A stretch of 52,800 bases of DNA, taken from Candidatus Omnitrophota bacterium (GTDB taxonomy: Bacteria > Ratteibacteria > UBA8468 > B48-G9 > DTJG01). Positions 8,682 through 16,387 of the stretch are shown here, piece by piece. Made by a program: the position numbers and the translations under genes. Each line of letters starts with the position of its first letter. Within the stretch, counting starts at the first letter, position 1. The notes under the pieces were generated by a model, which was not told where the DNA came from, made no database searches, and saw only the letters and a list, made by a program, of their open reading frames with translations. The stretch lies in assembly GCA_023485205.1 (NCBI GenBank), contig JAMCZX010000024.1:1-52800 (forward strand), in the 5' to 3' direction.

Positions 8682-10206
8682 AAAAAATGGGTTATCCGAT
8701 GACAAAATAGAAAAACTTGTTGACCCTGAATTCTTAAGCATTTTTCCGTACAACTTCCTTGAAAAATTTTCAATTCTTCCATTTAAAGGTGACAATGGAG
8801 AAGTTTTTATCGGAACAAATAATATATCACGATTAGACCCTGGTGAAATAGAAAATTTTATCGGTAAAAAGGTTAAATTTTTGACAATAAATGAAGACGT
8901 GGTCCAGAACCTGCTTAAAAAATATTATTACCATCCCACCTCGTCCCAGAAAATAGTCCAGGAGCTGAAAGGCCAGGATGAAAAATTTGTTGAGGATCTT
9001 CCTGAGGATACCGGCGGCGACCCTCTTGAATTTGCAAACCAGGCGCCGATTATCCGTCTTGTAAACCAGATTATATACAAGGCTGTTTCAATGAGGGCAA
9101 GTGACATACATCTCCAGGCATTAGAAGACCAGTTTAAGGTCAGGTACCGTATAGATGGTATTCTTCATGATATTTTTGTACTGCCTAAAAAATACCAGTC
9201 TGCCATTATTTCAAGGGTGAAGATTATTTCGGACCTTGACATTGCAGAAAAAAGAACGTCCCAGGATGGAAGGACGTCTCTCAGGATAGATGGACAGCAG
9301 ATTGACATAAGAATTTCAATTATTCCAACTTTTTTTGGAGAATCCTCTGTTTTAAGGCTGCTTAATAAATCCGTATTTTTGTTTGACATAGAATCAGTGG
9401 GTTTTACAGAGGAAAATTATGAAAAATTTGATAAACTTATACACTGCGACCATGGTATTATCCTTCTTACAGGTCCTACAGGAAGTGGTAAAACAACCAC
9501 TCTTTATTCAGCACTTTCAAAAATAAACAATCCCAAAACCAATATTATTACTCTTGAAGACCCTGTTGAATATCAGTTGAATGGAATAAACCAGATACAG
9601 ATAAATCCGAAAGTTGAATTAACATTTGCCAATGGATTACGGTCAATATTGAGGCATGACCCGGATATAATAATGGTGGGAGAAATAAGAGACCTTGAAA
9701 CCGCTGAAATGGCAATCCAGGCATCCCTTACAGGCCATCTTGTCTTCAGCACTCTGCATACGAATGATTCAACAAGCGCCATTACAAGGCTTCTTGATAT
9801 GGGTATTGAGCCATATCTTATTGCCTCTTCTGTCATTGCAATTGCGGCACAGAGACTTATCCGTATCAATTGTGCCTATTGTAAGGAAGAAATAAAATAT
9901 CCTCCTGAAATTTTACGGCAGATGGGATTTTTATCCGAAAACAATAATGAGTCAGGGCTCTTTGTCCATGGAAAGGGTTGTTCTTCCTGTCTTCAGACAG
10001 GATATTATGGAAGAACCGGGATATTTGAGATGCTTATGCTTGATGACAGAACCAGGGAATTGATAATGCAGAGGGTATCTGCGGGGGAAATAAGGAAGTA
10101 TGCAGTAAGCAATGGATTAAAAACCTTAAGACAGGATGGAGCTGTCAAGGTAAAAAACCAGCAGACGACCATCAGTGAAGTCTTAAGGGTTACACAGGAA
10201 ATGTAA
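8668..10206 (+). CDS. gspE: Type II secretion/pilus assembly ATPase GspE
   Basis: 512 residues; a hexameric cytoplasmic ATPase powering pseudopilus assembly. It has an N-terminal GspE/MshEN-like domain (1-110), Walker A GPTGSGKTTT near 268-277, an Asp box ITLEDPVEYQ near 296, Walker B IIMVGEIRDLETAE near 333 and a His box GHLVFSTLHTNDS near 356. A four-Cys zinc site follows (INCAYC and GCSSC, about 405-442) with the GYYGRTGIFE signature typical of assembly rather than retraction ATPases. It overlaps gspD by 14 bp and shares one base with gspF, so translation is probably coupled. Confidence 0.96.
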   Translation: MNSNEKNGLSDDKIEKLVDPEFLSIFPYNFLEKFSILPFKGDNGEVFIGTNNISRLDPGEIENFIGKKVKFLTINEDVVQNLLKKYYYHPTSSQKIVQELKGQDEKFVEDLPEDTGGDPLEFANQAPIIRLVNQIIYKAVSMRASDIHLQALEDQFKVRYRIDGILHDIFVLPKKYQSAIISRVKIISDLDIAEKRTSQDGRTSLRIDGQQIDIRISIIPTFFGESSVLRLLNKSVFLFDIESVGFTEENYEKFDKLIHCDHGIILLTGPTGSGKTTTLYSALSKINNPKTNIITLEDPVEYQLNGINQIQINPKVELTFANGLRSILRHDPDIIMVGEIRDLETAEMAIQASLTGHLVFSTLHTNDSTSAITRLLDMGIEPYLIASSVIAIAAQRLIRINCAYCKEEIKYPPEILRQMGFLSENNNESGLFVHGKGCSSCLQTGYYGRTGIFEMLMLDDRTRELIMQRVSAGEIRKYAVSNGLKTLRQDGAVKVKNQQTTISEVLRVTQEM

Positions 10207-11402
10207 TGGAAGATTTTGCATATGAAGGTTTGAATAATCAGGGAAAAAACATATCAGGTACGATTAGTGCTGAAAACGATACAGCCGCACGTTTATCACT
10301 TAAGTCAAGGAATATTTTTATAATCAGGCTTGCCCAAAAAAGAAAACAGGAGATTTTTTCAAACCAAAGACTGAATCCCGGGGAGTTTGTTATTTCCATA
10401 AGGGAACTGTCAACGCTGTTAAATTCAGGGCTTACCCTTGATGAAAGTCTTGGCGGTCTTATCAATCAGATGCGGCCCGGCAGATTAAAAGACATGTACG
10501 TGGATATCCATAAAAACATCCGGGAAGGTAAAAGTTTTTCGTCCGCTGTTTCCTTATATCCTGACGCTTTTTCAAAAATTTCCGTATCAATGCTTAAGGC
10601 AGGCGAGGCAACAGGAAAGACTGACGTTATTCTTGACAGGATAGCCCAATTTATGGAATCAAGGCTCGCTTTTAAAAATAAAATACTTGGGGTAATGACG
10701 TATCCCATTTTTATAGGCATATTTGGAATCCTTGTTTTGATTTTTGTCCTTACGTTTATTGCCCCCACCATTACGAGACTTTTTCAGGAGGCTTCTATAA
10801 AACTGCCTCTGCCTACACAGATTCTTATAGCCATAAGTTCTTTTTTGAAAAACTACGTTATTTTTATTATAATATGTCTTGCTGTCCTGATATTTTTTCT
10901 TTCAAAATATTTTTCCGGCCAGGCAGGGAAAATTTATATTGACAGGCTCAGATACAAAATACCATTTTTAAGAGAGCTTTTTCTAAAAGGTGAGATTGTG
11001 AATTTTTCCCGCACAATGGGGACTCTTCTTGAAAGCGGCGTAGAGATTCTTACAAGTTTTGACATTGCAAAAGAAGTGATTTTCAGTCCTCTTTTAAAAG
11101 AAGAAATCTCACAGGTAAGAGAAATGATTTCTCATGGGGTTTCTTTGTCATCCGCTCTTGCCAAAACCACACTTTTCCCTTATACTGTTATACAGCTTGT
11201 TTCTGCAGGTGAAAAAAGCGGGCATGTTCCTGAAATGTTTAAAAAAATATCTGAAAACTTTCAGGAGGAGTTATCACAGAAAACAACCCGTTTTGTTACA
11301 ATTCTTGAGCCTGCAATGATTGTTTTTATGGCTATTATCGTGGGATTTGTCGTAATAAGTATAATGTTGCCGATATTCCAGATAAGTGAATCAATAAAAT
11401 AA
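10206..11402 (+). CDS. gspF: Inner-membrane platform protein GspF/PilC
   Basis: 398 residues with two repeated T2SSF domains (about 65-190 and 265-390) and three membrane helices (about 165-190, 212-235 and 368-392), the normal GspF topology. The N-terminal FAYEGLNNQGKNISGTISAEN is the family start signature, followed by the conserved RELSTLLNSGLTLDESL and a matching FSRTMGTLLESGVEILTSF in the second half. It works as the rotor that GspE turns to add pseudopilins. The first base overlaps the gspE stop. A hairpin repeat follows before gspG. Confidence 0.95.
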   Translation: MEDFAYEGLNNQGKNISGTISAENDTAARLSLKSRNIFIIRLAQKRKQEIFSNQRLNPGEFVISIRELSTLLNSGLTLDESLGGLINQMRPGRLKDMYVDIHKNIREGKSFSSAVSLYPDAFSKISVSMLKAGEATGKTDVILDRIAQFMESRLAFKNKILGVMTYPIFIGIFGILVLIFVLTFIAPTITRLFQEASIKLPLPTQILIAISSFLKNYVIFIIICLAVLIFFLSKYFSGQAGKIYIDRLRYKIPFLRELFLKGEIVNFSRTMGTLLESGVEILTSFDIAKEVIFSPLLKEEISQVREMISHGVSLSSALAKTTLFPYTVIQLVSAGEKSGHVPEMFKKISENFQEELSQKTTRFVTILEPAMIVFMAIIVGFVVISIMLPIFQISESIK

Positions 11403-11437
11403 ATAATAGGAAAAAATGAGTTAAGCTTTATTCCCTG

Positions 11438-11513
11438 ATAAGTTTGGATTGTCTTTAATGCTTTATTCGAAAAAAAGTATTTATAAAGCAGAAAAGAGCA
11501 ATCCAGAACTTAT
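11438..11513 (+). repeat. Dispersed hairpin repeat, inner form (copy 1)
   Basis: 76 bp bounded by ATAAGTTTGGATTG and its imperfect inverse CAATCCAGAACTTAT, with an inner GCTTTAT/ATAAAGC stem. Most of the element folds into one long hairpin. It lies between gspF and gspG in the operon direction. Confidence 0.85.
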
Positions 11514-11542
11514 TCTCTACAAGGAAAAGAAAGAGGGATGAT

Positions 11543-11971
11543 ATGAAAAATCAAAAAGGGTTTACATTTATTGAGATAATGGCTGTTATGATTATCATAG
11601 GCATTATTGCCGCACTTATAATGCCAAGAATATTCAGCAGGATTGAGGATGCAAAGGTTACCGCGGCAAAAGTCCAGATAAAAAATTTTGAGGATGCCTT
11701 AAAACTTTTTTATCTTGACAATAATTTTTATCCCTCTACAGAACAGGGACTTAGTGCTCTTGTCCAGAAACCAACAACGGGAGACGTTCCTGAACACTGG
11801 CGGACAGATGGATACCTTGAAACATTAAAAGTTCCTCTTGACCCGTGGGGTAACCCTTATGAATATCTTTCCCCTGGTAAAAATGGACAGCCCTATGAAA
11901 TAATTTCTTATGGAAGCAGCGGAAAAGAAGGTGGAGGAACTACAATTACAAGTGAGGATATCGGCCAATAA
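11543..11971 (+). CDS. gspG: Major pseudopilin GspG
   Basis: 142 residues. The leader MKNQKG is cut before FTFIE, with Glu at position 5 of the mature protein, followed by the hydrophobic assembly helix. The C-terminal domain carries the GspG hallmarks: YPSTEQGLSALVQKP, VPLDPWGNPYEYLSPG and a YGSSGKEGG loop resembling the calcium-binding loop. It is the main subunit of the pseudopilus. GGATG-type ribosome signal and ATG at 11543. Nearly identical hairpin repeats sit on both sides, so this high-demand subunit is bracketed by structured RNA within the operon transcript. Confidence 0.96.
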   Translation: MKNQKGFTFIEIMAVMIIIGIIAALIMPRIFSRIEDAKVTAAKVQIKNFEDALKLFYLDNNFYPSTEQGLSALVQKPTTGDVPEHWRTDGYLETLKVPLDPWGNPYEYLSPGKNGQPYEIISYGSSGKEGGGTTITSEDIGQ

Positions 11972-12015
11972 TAATATGGTAAACAAGAATACAAATAAGA
12001 TGGTTTTATTCTCTG

Positions 12016-12091
12016 ATAAGTTTGGATTGTCTTTGAATCTTTATTTGAAAAAGTGTAGTTATAAAGATGAGAAGAGCAATCCAGAACTTAT
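12016..12091 (+). repeat. Dispersed hairpin repeat, inner form (copy 2)
   Basis: 76 bp with the same termini as the copy before gspG (ATAAGTTTGGATTG and CAATCCAGAACTTAT). The inner loop differs more, which shows that the paired ends rather than the loop are what is kept. It lies between gspG and the gspH-like gene. Confidence 0.85.
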
Positions 12092-12120
12092 TTCTTACTT
12101 TAATACTGTAAATATTTCTT

Positions 12121-12644
12121 ATGTCAGGAATTTTTAAAAATCGAGAATTTAAAAATATTGTGAAATTAAATAATCAAACAGGATTTACACTTCTTGAAAT
12201 TATGGTTGTCTTGCTTTTGCTCCTCTTTTTTTTTCCCTTGCATATCCTGTAATACATAAGATTAATTTTTTACACAGGAAAGAAACGTCCCGGATGGGAA
12301 AAATCATCAATAAAGCTATTTTGGAAAGCATCTCATCATTTAAAATATATTCTCTTTCAATAGACCTTTATGACCAGACTTATGCAATTTTCCCCTGTGC
12401 GGACCCGCTCTTGAAAAAGGTCCCGGAAAATATAAAATTTATCACTTTGCCCAAAAACATTATTGTTACGGAAACGATAATTTCCGGCATTGATAGCTAT
12501 TCAGGGACGTCTTCCATATTATTTTATCCTGACGGGACGCAAGAGCCTGCTGAAATATTTGTTACAGACTTATCGGAAAACAAAAATTATGAAATTATAC
12601 TAAAACCCTATTCCTTGTCTCCTGAGGTATCATCATATGAATAA
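12121..12644 (+). pseudogene. gspH: GspH-like minor pseudopilin, split by a frameshift
   Basis: Frame 1 from ATG 12121 (or GTG 12160) encodes a prepilin leader and assembly helix, NNQTG then FTLLEIMVVLLLLLFFF, but stops at 12252. The continuation lies in another frame: FSLAYPVIHKINFL leads into the open frame through 12294-12644 (116 residues from its first ATG), a small beta-rich domain like the end of GspH. The two meet at a run of nine T (12226-12234), so one -1 slip restores a single protein of about 170 residues. It may be a sequencing or assembly indel, a true pseudogene, or slippage decoding. Order G-H-I-J-K fits gspH. The stop overlaps the gspI start. Confidence 0.7.
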
Positions 12645-13074
12645 AAAAGGTATTGTTCTTATGGAGGTTATGCTTTCAATAGTTTTGTTTGCGATACTCG
12701 GACTTGTATGCTTAGACAACTATATCATGAACATCAGTCTGCTTTCAAAAATAAAACAGGAAATGAGTTGTTTTGTTTTAGCCCAGAAAGAGATTTTTTT
12801 ATATCAGAAAGACCCTCAGGATTTTACCAGGAAAGGCTCCTTTGATGAGCCCTATAATGATTTTTATTACAAGACTGAAACAGAATCTCTTACTATATCA
12901 GATTCTTCTTTATCAGGTACTTCAGATAATACTTTTTCAGATACGGCCATTTCAGATACGGCAATCAATGAAAAGGGACTCTTAAAAAACTTTAGAATAG
13001 TCCTGGTTAACGTTTCCGGGGAAAACTCATCTTTAACGGTTCCAATTGGAGTAAAAAAATTAAAACATGAATAA
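12637..13074 (+). CDS. gspI: Minor pseudopilin GspI-like
   Basis: 145 residues starting MNKKG, then IVLMEVMLSIVLFAILGL: a prepilin cleavage site with Glu at mature position 5 and an assembly helix. The C-terminal domain is short and Ser/Thr rich with an internal near-repeat (SDTAISDTAI). GspI forms the pseudopilus tip with GspJ and GspK. Assignment as I rather than H or J is by size and order. It overlaps the preceding and following genes by 8 bp each, typical of tight minor-pseudopilin operons. Confidence 0.75.
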   Translation: MNKKGIVLMEVMLSIVLFAILGLVCLDNYIMNISLLSKIKQEMSCFVLAQKEIFLYQKDPQDFTRKGSFDEPYNDFYYKTETESLTISDSSLSGTSDNTFSDTAISDTAINEKGLLKNFRIVLVNVSGENSSLTVPIGVKKLKHE

Positions 13075-13597
13075 AAAGGGTTTTACGCTTATTGAAATGC
13101 TTGCCGGATTTATTATCGGTTTTATTGTTGTGTCATTTATATACATGACGTTTAAAACGACGTCAACAACTATTTTCTCTACAGAAAAAACAATAAACCG
13201 GACACAAAAGGAAATGTCTTTTTTATATGATTTATCAACAAAATTTCAGAATATTAATCCCAATAGCAAAAAAAATAATTTTTCATCAGATTCTATAACA
13301 ATAGAATGTTTCAGCAGGGTTTCAAAAAAAATTATTACGTACAACGTTGAGCAAAATCCTTATTATAAAGAAGACCTTATATGCAAGGAAGCAGATAAAA
13401 CGTACCAGACTGAACTTTCATATACATGCTTAAGGAATAAAGATGATATCTATTTTACTTTTTTTGATGGTAAGGACTGGGTGGATAAATGGTTTCAAAA
13501 AAATCCACCTTCAGCAATTGCCATAAACATTAAAAATGGCGGGAATGAGATTTTTTTTCCTATTTTAATGCCCGTAACAAACAATAAACATGAATAA
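13067..13597 (+). CDS. gspJ: Minor pseudopilin GspJ-like
   Basis: 176 residues with leader MNKKG, mature N-terminus FTLIEMLAGFIIGFIVVSF (Glu5 present) and a C-terminal beta-rich domain. It has the GspJ-like size and lies between I and K. It would cap the pseudopilus as part of the I-J-K tip complex. It overlaps gspI by 8 bp. The gene is followed by a third copy of the hairpin repeat before gspK. Confidence 0.78.
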   Translation: MNKKGFTLIEMLAGFIIGFIVVSFIYMTFKTTSTTIFSTEKTINRTQKEMSFLYDLSTKFQNINPNSKKNNFSSDSITIECFSRVSKKIITYNVEQNPYYKEDLICKEADKTYQTELSYTCLRNKDDIYFTFFDGKDWVDKWFQKNPPSAIAINIKNGGNEIFFPILMPVTNNKHE

Positions 13598-13636
13598 TAG
13601 AAATTACGGCATAATAAGATTGGGTTTTATTCCCTG

Positions 13637-13712
13637 ATAAGTTTGGATTGTCTTTAATGCTTTATTCGAAAAAAAGTATTTATAAAGCAGGAAAGAGCAA
13701 TCCAGAACTTAT
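13637..13712 (+). repeat. Dispersed hairpin repeat, inner form (copy 3)
   Basis: 76 bp, nearly identical to the copy at 11438-11513 including the inner loop, and preceded by the same TTTATTCCCTG flank. It lies between gspJ and gspK, ending 20 bp before the gspK start. Confidence 0.85.
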
Positions 13713-13732
13713 TTATTACATAGATATAAAAC

Positions 13733-14599
13733 ATGAATAAAAAAGGTACGATTCTTATTCTGACTTTAGCGTTTCTTGCACTTCTTTCAATGAATGCAAT
13801 TTATTTTACATACTTTGCAAGATTACGGACAAAAATATGGGAAAATCAAATCGCATATTATAAAGCATATTATTTTGCCATGACAGGCATTGACGTTGGT
13901 AAAAAACTGCTTTCTGAAAGTAAAAACAATTATCTTTTTTTAAGAAAACTCTTGTCCAATCAACATTATATCTATACAAAAGATGGGACCATAAAAATAA
14001 AAATTTATGACATGGATTCCCAAATAAACATTAACAGCCTGATAACAAAAAAGGGCAAGTCAAATACAAGAATGCTCACACTATACAAAAATCTTCTTAT
14101 AAACCTTGGACTTTCAACTGACCTTTCTGATGTTCTTCTTGACTGGATTGACCCAAATGGTATTCCCCGGGTATTTGGTGCAGGTCCGGAATATTACCAG
14201 CAGTTAACACCTCCTTATGTGCCTTCAGATGGGCCAATACTATCAACAGAGCAGCTCTATTTACTAAAAGGATATACAAAAAAGGTTCTTCTCGGGACTA
14301 AAACAAGACCCGGGCTTCTTAATTTTGTTACAACGGATTCTGATAGTAAAATAAACGTTAATACGGCAGACCCATTAATTTTAAAAAGTCTTGGCTATTC
14401 TGATGATGAGGTAAACCGGATTTTATCTGAAAGAGAGGTAACACCTCTTGAGTTAGGTTATTTATTAAACCTTGACAGGAATGTTACACTTGCAGGGCAG
14501 GGTATAATTTCAACAGACAGCCATTTCTATAAAATAGTATCAACAGGGTATGTCGGCAAAGCAGAAAAAACAGTTTCATTTATTGTAAAAACCAAGTAA
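13733..14599 (+). CDS. gspK: Minor pseudopilin GspK
   Basis: 288 residues. The leader MNKKG is followed by TILILTLAFLALLSM, and the usual Glu at mature position 5 is absent, as is characteristic of GspK. The large globular domain has the family motifs VLLDWIDPNGIPR, YYQQLTPPYVP and LSTEQLYLLKGYT. The later KINVNTADPLILKSL is the GspK sequence that resembles a helix-hairpin-helix. GspK is the outermost pseudopilus tip protein and starts assembly with I and J. It lies between gspJ and gspL. Confidence 0.93.
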   Translation: MNKKGTILILTLAFLALLSMNAIYFTYFARLRTKIWENQIAYYKAYYFAMTGIDVGKKLLSESKNNYLFLRKLLSNQHYIYTKDGTIKIKIYDMDSQININSLITKKGKSNTRMLTLYKNLLINLGLSTDLSDVLLDWIDPNGIPRVFGAGPEYYQQLTPPYVPSDGPILSTEQLYLLKGYTKKVLLGTKTRPGLLNFVTTDSDSKINVNTADPLILKSLGYSDDEVNRILSEREVTPLELGYLLNLDRNVTLAGQGIISTDSHFYKIVSTGYVGKAEKTVSFIVKTK

Positions 14600-14625
14600 G
14601 AAAGATTAGAGGAAAAATTATAAAT

Positions 14626-15885
14626 ATGAACTCAAAATCAATTCTTTTTGTGTATTACAGGGAAAAAATATTTTACCTGCTTTTTGAAAGTAAAAAAAAG
14701 AGCGAGGGTATTTTTTTATCTGAGGCAAATATTGAGGATTTTCTTAAAACCCGGAAACCCGGCAGTGTATTCCTTGTTTTTTCAAAACCCAAAATTTTCA
14801 CAAGAAAAATATTCTTTCCATTTTCCTCTGTCAGCAAAATCTCTCTTATTCTGGAAAATGAAATATCAGATTTTTTCCCTGTTCCACTATCAGAACTTAA
14901 CATATACTGGTACCCGTCTGACAGAAAAAAAGATACCTGTGAAGTGACAATTTGGGCTATTGATAAAAAAACAATCAATTCCTGGCAATCTTTACAGAAA
15001 AAATATTCATTTAAACTCCAGACATCATTTGAGGGTTTTGTTCTTTCCAATCTTATAAAAAAACATTCAGCATTGAAAAACTGCAGCATTATTTTTATTG
15101 ATTTCGGATACATTGTTTTACATAGAATACAAAATGGCATAATCACAAATCTCATATCCTCATTCTTTGAAAATGATGAAAGCCTGAAATCCTTTTCACA
15201 TTATATTTCAGAAATCCCCGAAAAAGAAAAAGTGTACGTTGTTGGCAATCATGATAAATCCTCTTTATTGGGTCTTACCACTTTTCAATCCATTTCCGCA
15301 CCTGCCTTTTCAAACAATACTCTGCTGTTTAACGTTTTGGAACCCTTATCCGTTAACCCTGCCTTTAAGGTATGGCAACTAAAGAAAAGGTACTATGTTC
15401 ATAACTCTTATTTTATTTTTGGCATGCTTTATCTTGTAGTCATGTTTTTACTGATTAGCCCTGCTTTTACGGCAAGAACGTATGAAGAAAAAGTGAAAAA
15501 AATAGATATGCAGATGGATGACATTTTCAAACAGGAATTCCCGGATGTAAAAAGAATTGTTGACCCTGTTGTCCAGGCTGAAGAGAAAGTAAAGGGATTT
15601 CGCAACAGGGGAATTGATATTATCCCTGTTTCCCCTCTAAATGTAATGTCAAAAATTGTCCAGGTAGTTCCTGGTACGATGGATTTTACGGTTTCCCGGA
15701 TAAGCCTGTCAGGCAGCCAGGTGTTTTTATCCTGTGAAACAGACAGTCTTCAGTCCCTTGATAAAATAATCACCATTTTTAAAAAGAACCGATTTTTTTC
15801 AAACGTGGAACAGGGAAACATTTCTCTTTCCGGGGGAAAAGTTAATTTCAATATAATCTTAACCATTGCCCAATATAAAAAATGA
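14626..15885 (+). CDS. gspL: GspL-like assembly platform protein
   Basis: 419 residues: a cytoplasmic actin-like domain (1-255), one membrane helix (about 261-281, YFIFGMLYLVVMFLLISPAF) and a periplasmic ferredoxin-like domain (about 300-419). This is the GspL layout; GspL links GspE to the membrane and binds GspM. Sequence similarity to known GspL is low, so topology and position between gspK and a GspM-like gene carry the call. Its stop overlaps the next start by 4 bp. The window therefore encodes two sets of the same module: PilM-N-O upstream and GspL-M here. Confidence 0.75.
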   Translation: MNSKSILFVYYREKIFYLLFESKKKSEGIFLSEANIEDFLKTRKPGSVFLVFSKPKIFTRKIFFPFSSVSKISLILENEISDFFPVPLSELNIYWYPSDRKKDTCEVTIWAIDKKTINSWQSLQKKYSFKLQTSFEGFVLSNLIKKHSALKNCSIIFIDFGYIVLHRIQNGIITNLISSFFENDESLKSFSHYISEIPEKEKVYVVGNHDKSSLLGLTTFQSISAPAFSNNTLLFNVLEPLSVNPAFKVWQLKKRYYVHNSYFIFGMLYLVVMFLLISPAFTARTYEEKVKKIDMQMDDIFKQEFPDVKRIVDPVVQAEEKVKGFRNRGIDIIPVSPLNVMSKIVQVVPGTMDFTVSRISLSGSQVFLSCETDSLQSLDKIITIFKKNRFFSNVEQGNISLSGGKVNFNIILTIAQYKK

Positions 15886-16373
15886 AACAAAATAAAATAT
15901 ATATTTTACTAAGTGTTTTTTTATTAGTAGTCATTTTTCAGTTTGTATATATTCCATCCATCAGAAATATCAGCTTAATGCAAAAACTTCTTAAGAAGAA
16001 AAACGCTGACTATCAAAAACTGCTTTCTCTCATAATAGAATATAAAAACGGGGAAAATAAAAACTCTGTTTTACGTTTTTCACCGCAGGATTTTTCCTTA
16101 TTCACTTTCATATCCACGACGATAGAAAAAAACTTCTCAAATAGTGAGATAGAAAAAATCACCCCGCCGGAAAAAACAGAAAACAAGACTTACGTTGAAG
16201 AAAAAATGGACGTTACCATAAAAGACATATCTATTGGAAAATCCGTTTCCTTTATTCATCTTATTGAAAAACAGCATTATATTTTCTTATCAAAATTTCA
16301 GCTCACAAAGAACAATTTAAAACCATACTTGGTAACAATGGACCTGCAACTTGTCCTCTACAGAAAAAAATAA
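15882..16373 (+). CDS. gspM: GspM-like protein
   Basis: 163 residues with one N-terminal membrane helix (about 5-25), a coiled-coil segment (30-60) and a C-terminal alpha/beta domain (about 95-163), the GspM/PilO layout. It starts within the end of the GspL-like gene (ATGA overlap) and closes the secretion operon. GspM stabilises GspL. The family is too variable for a firm sequence-only call. Confidence 0.7.
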   Translation: MKQNKIYILLSVFLLVVIFQFVYIPSIRNISLMQKLLKKKNADYQKLLSLIIEYKNGENKNSVLRFSPQDFSLFTFISTTIEKNFSNSEIEKITPPEKTENKTYVEEKMDVTIKDISIGKSVSFIHLIEKQHYIFLSKFQLTKNNLKPYLVTMDLQLVLYRKK

Positions 16374-16387
16374 GAAATAAAAAAACT

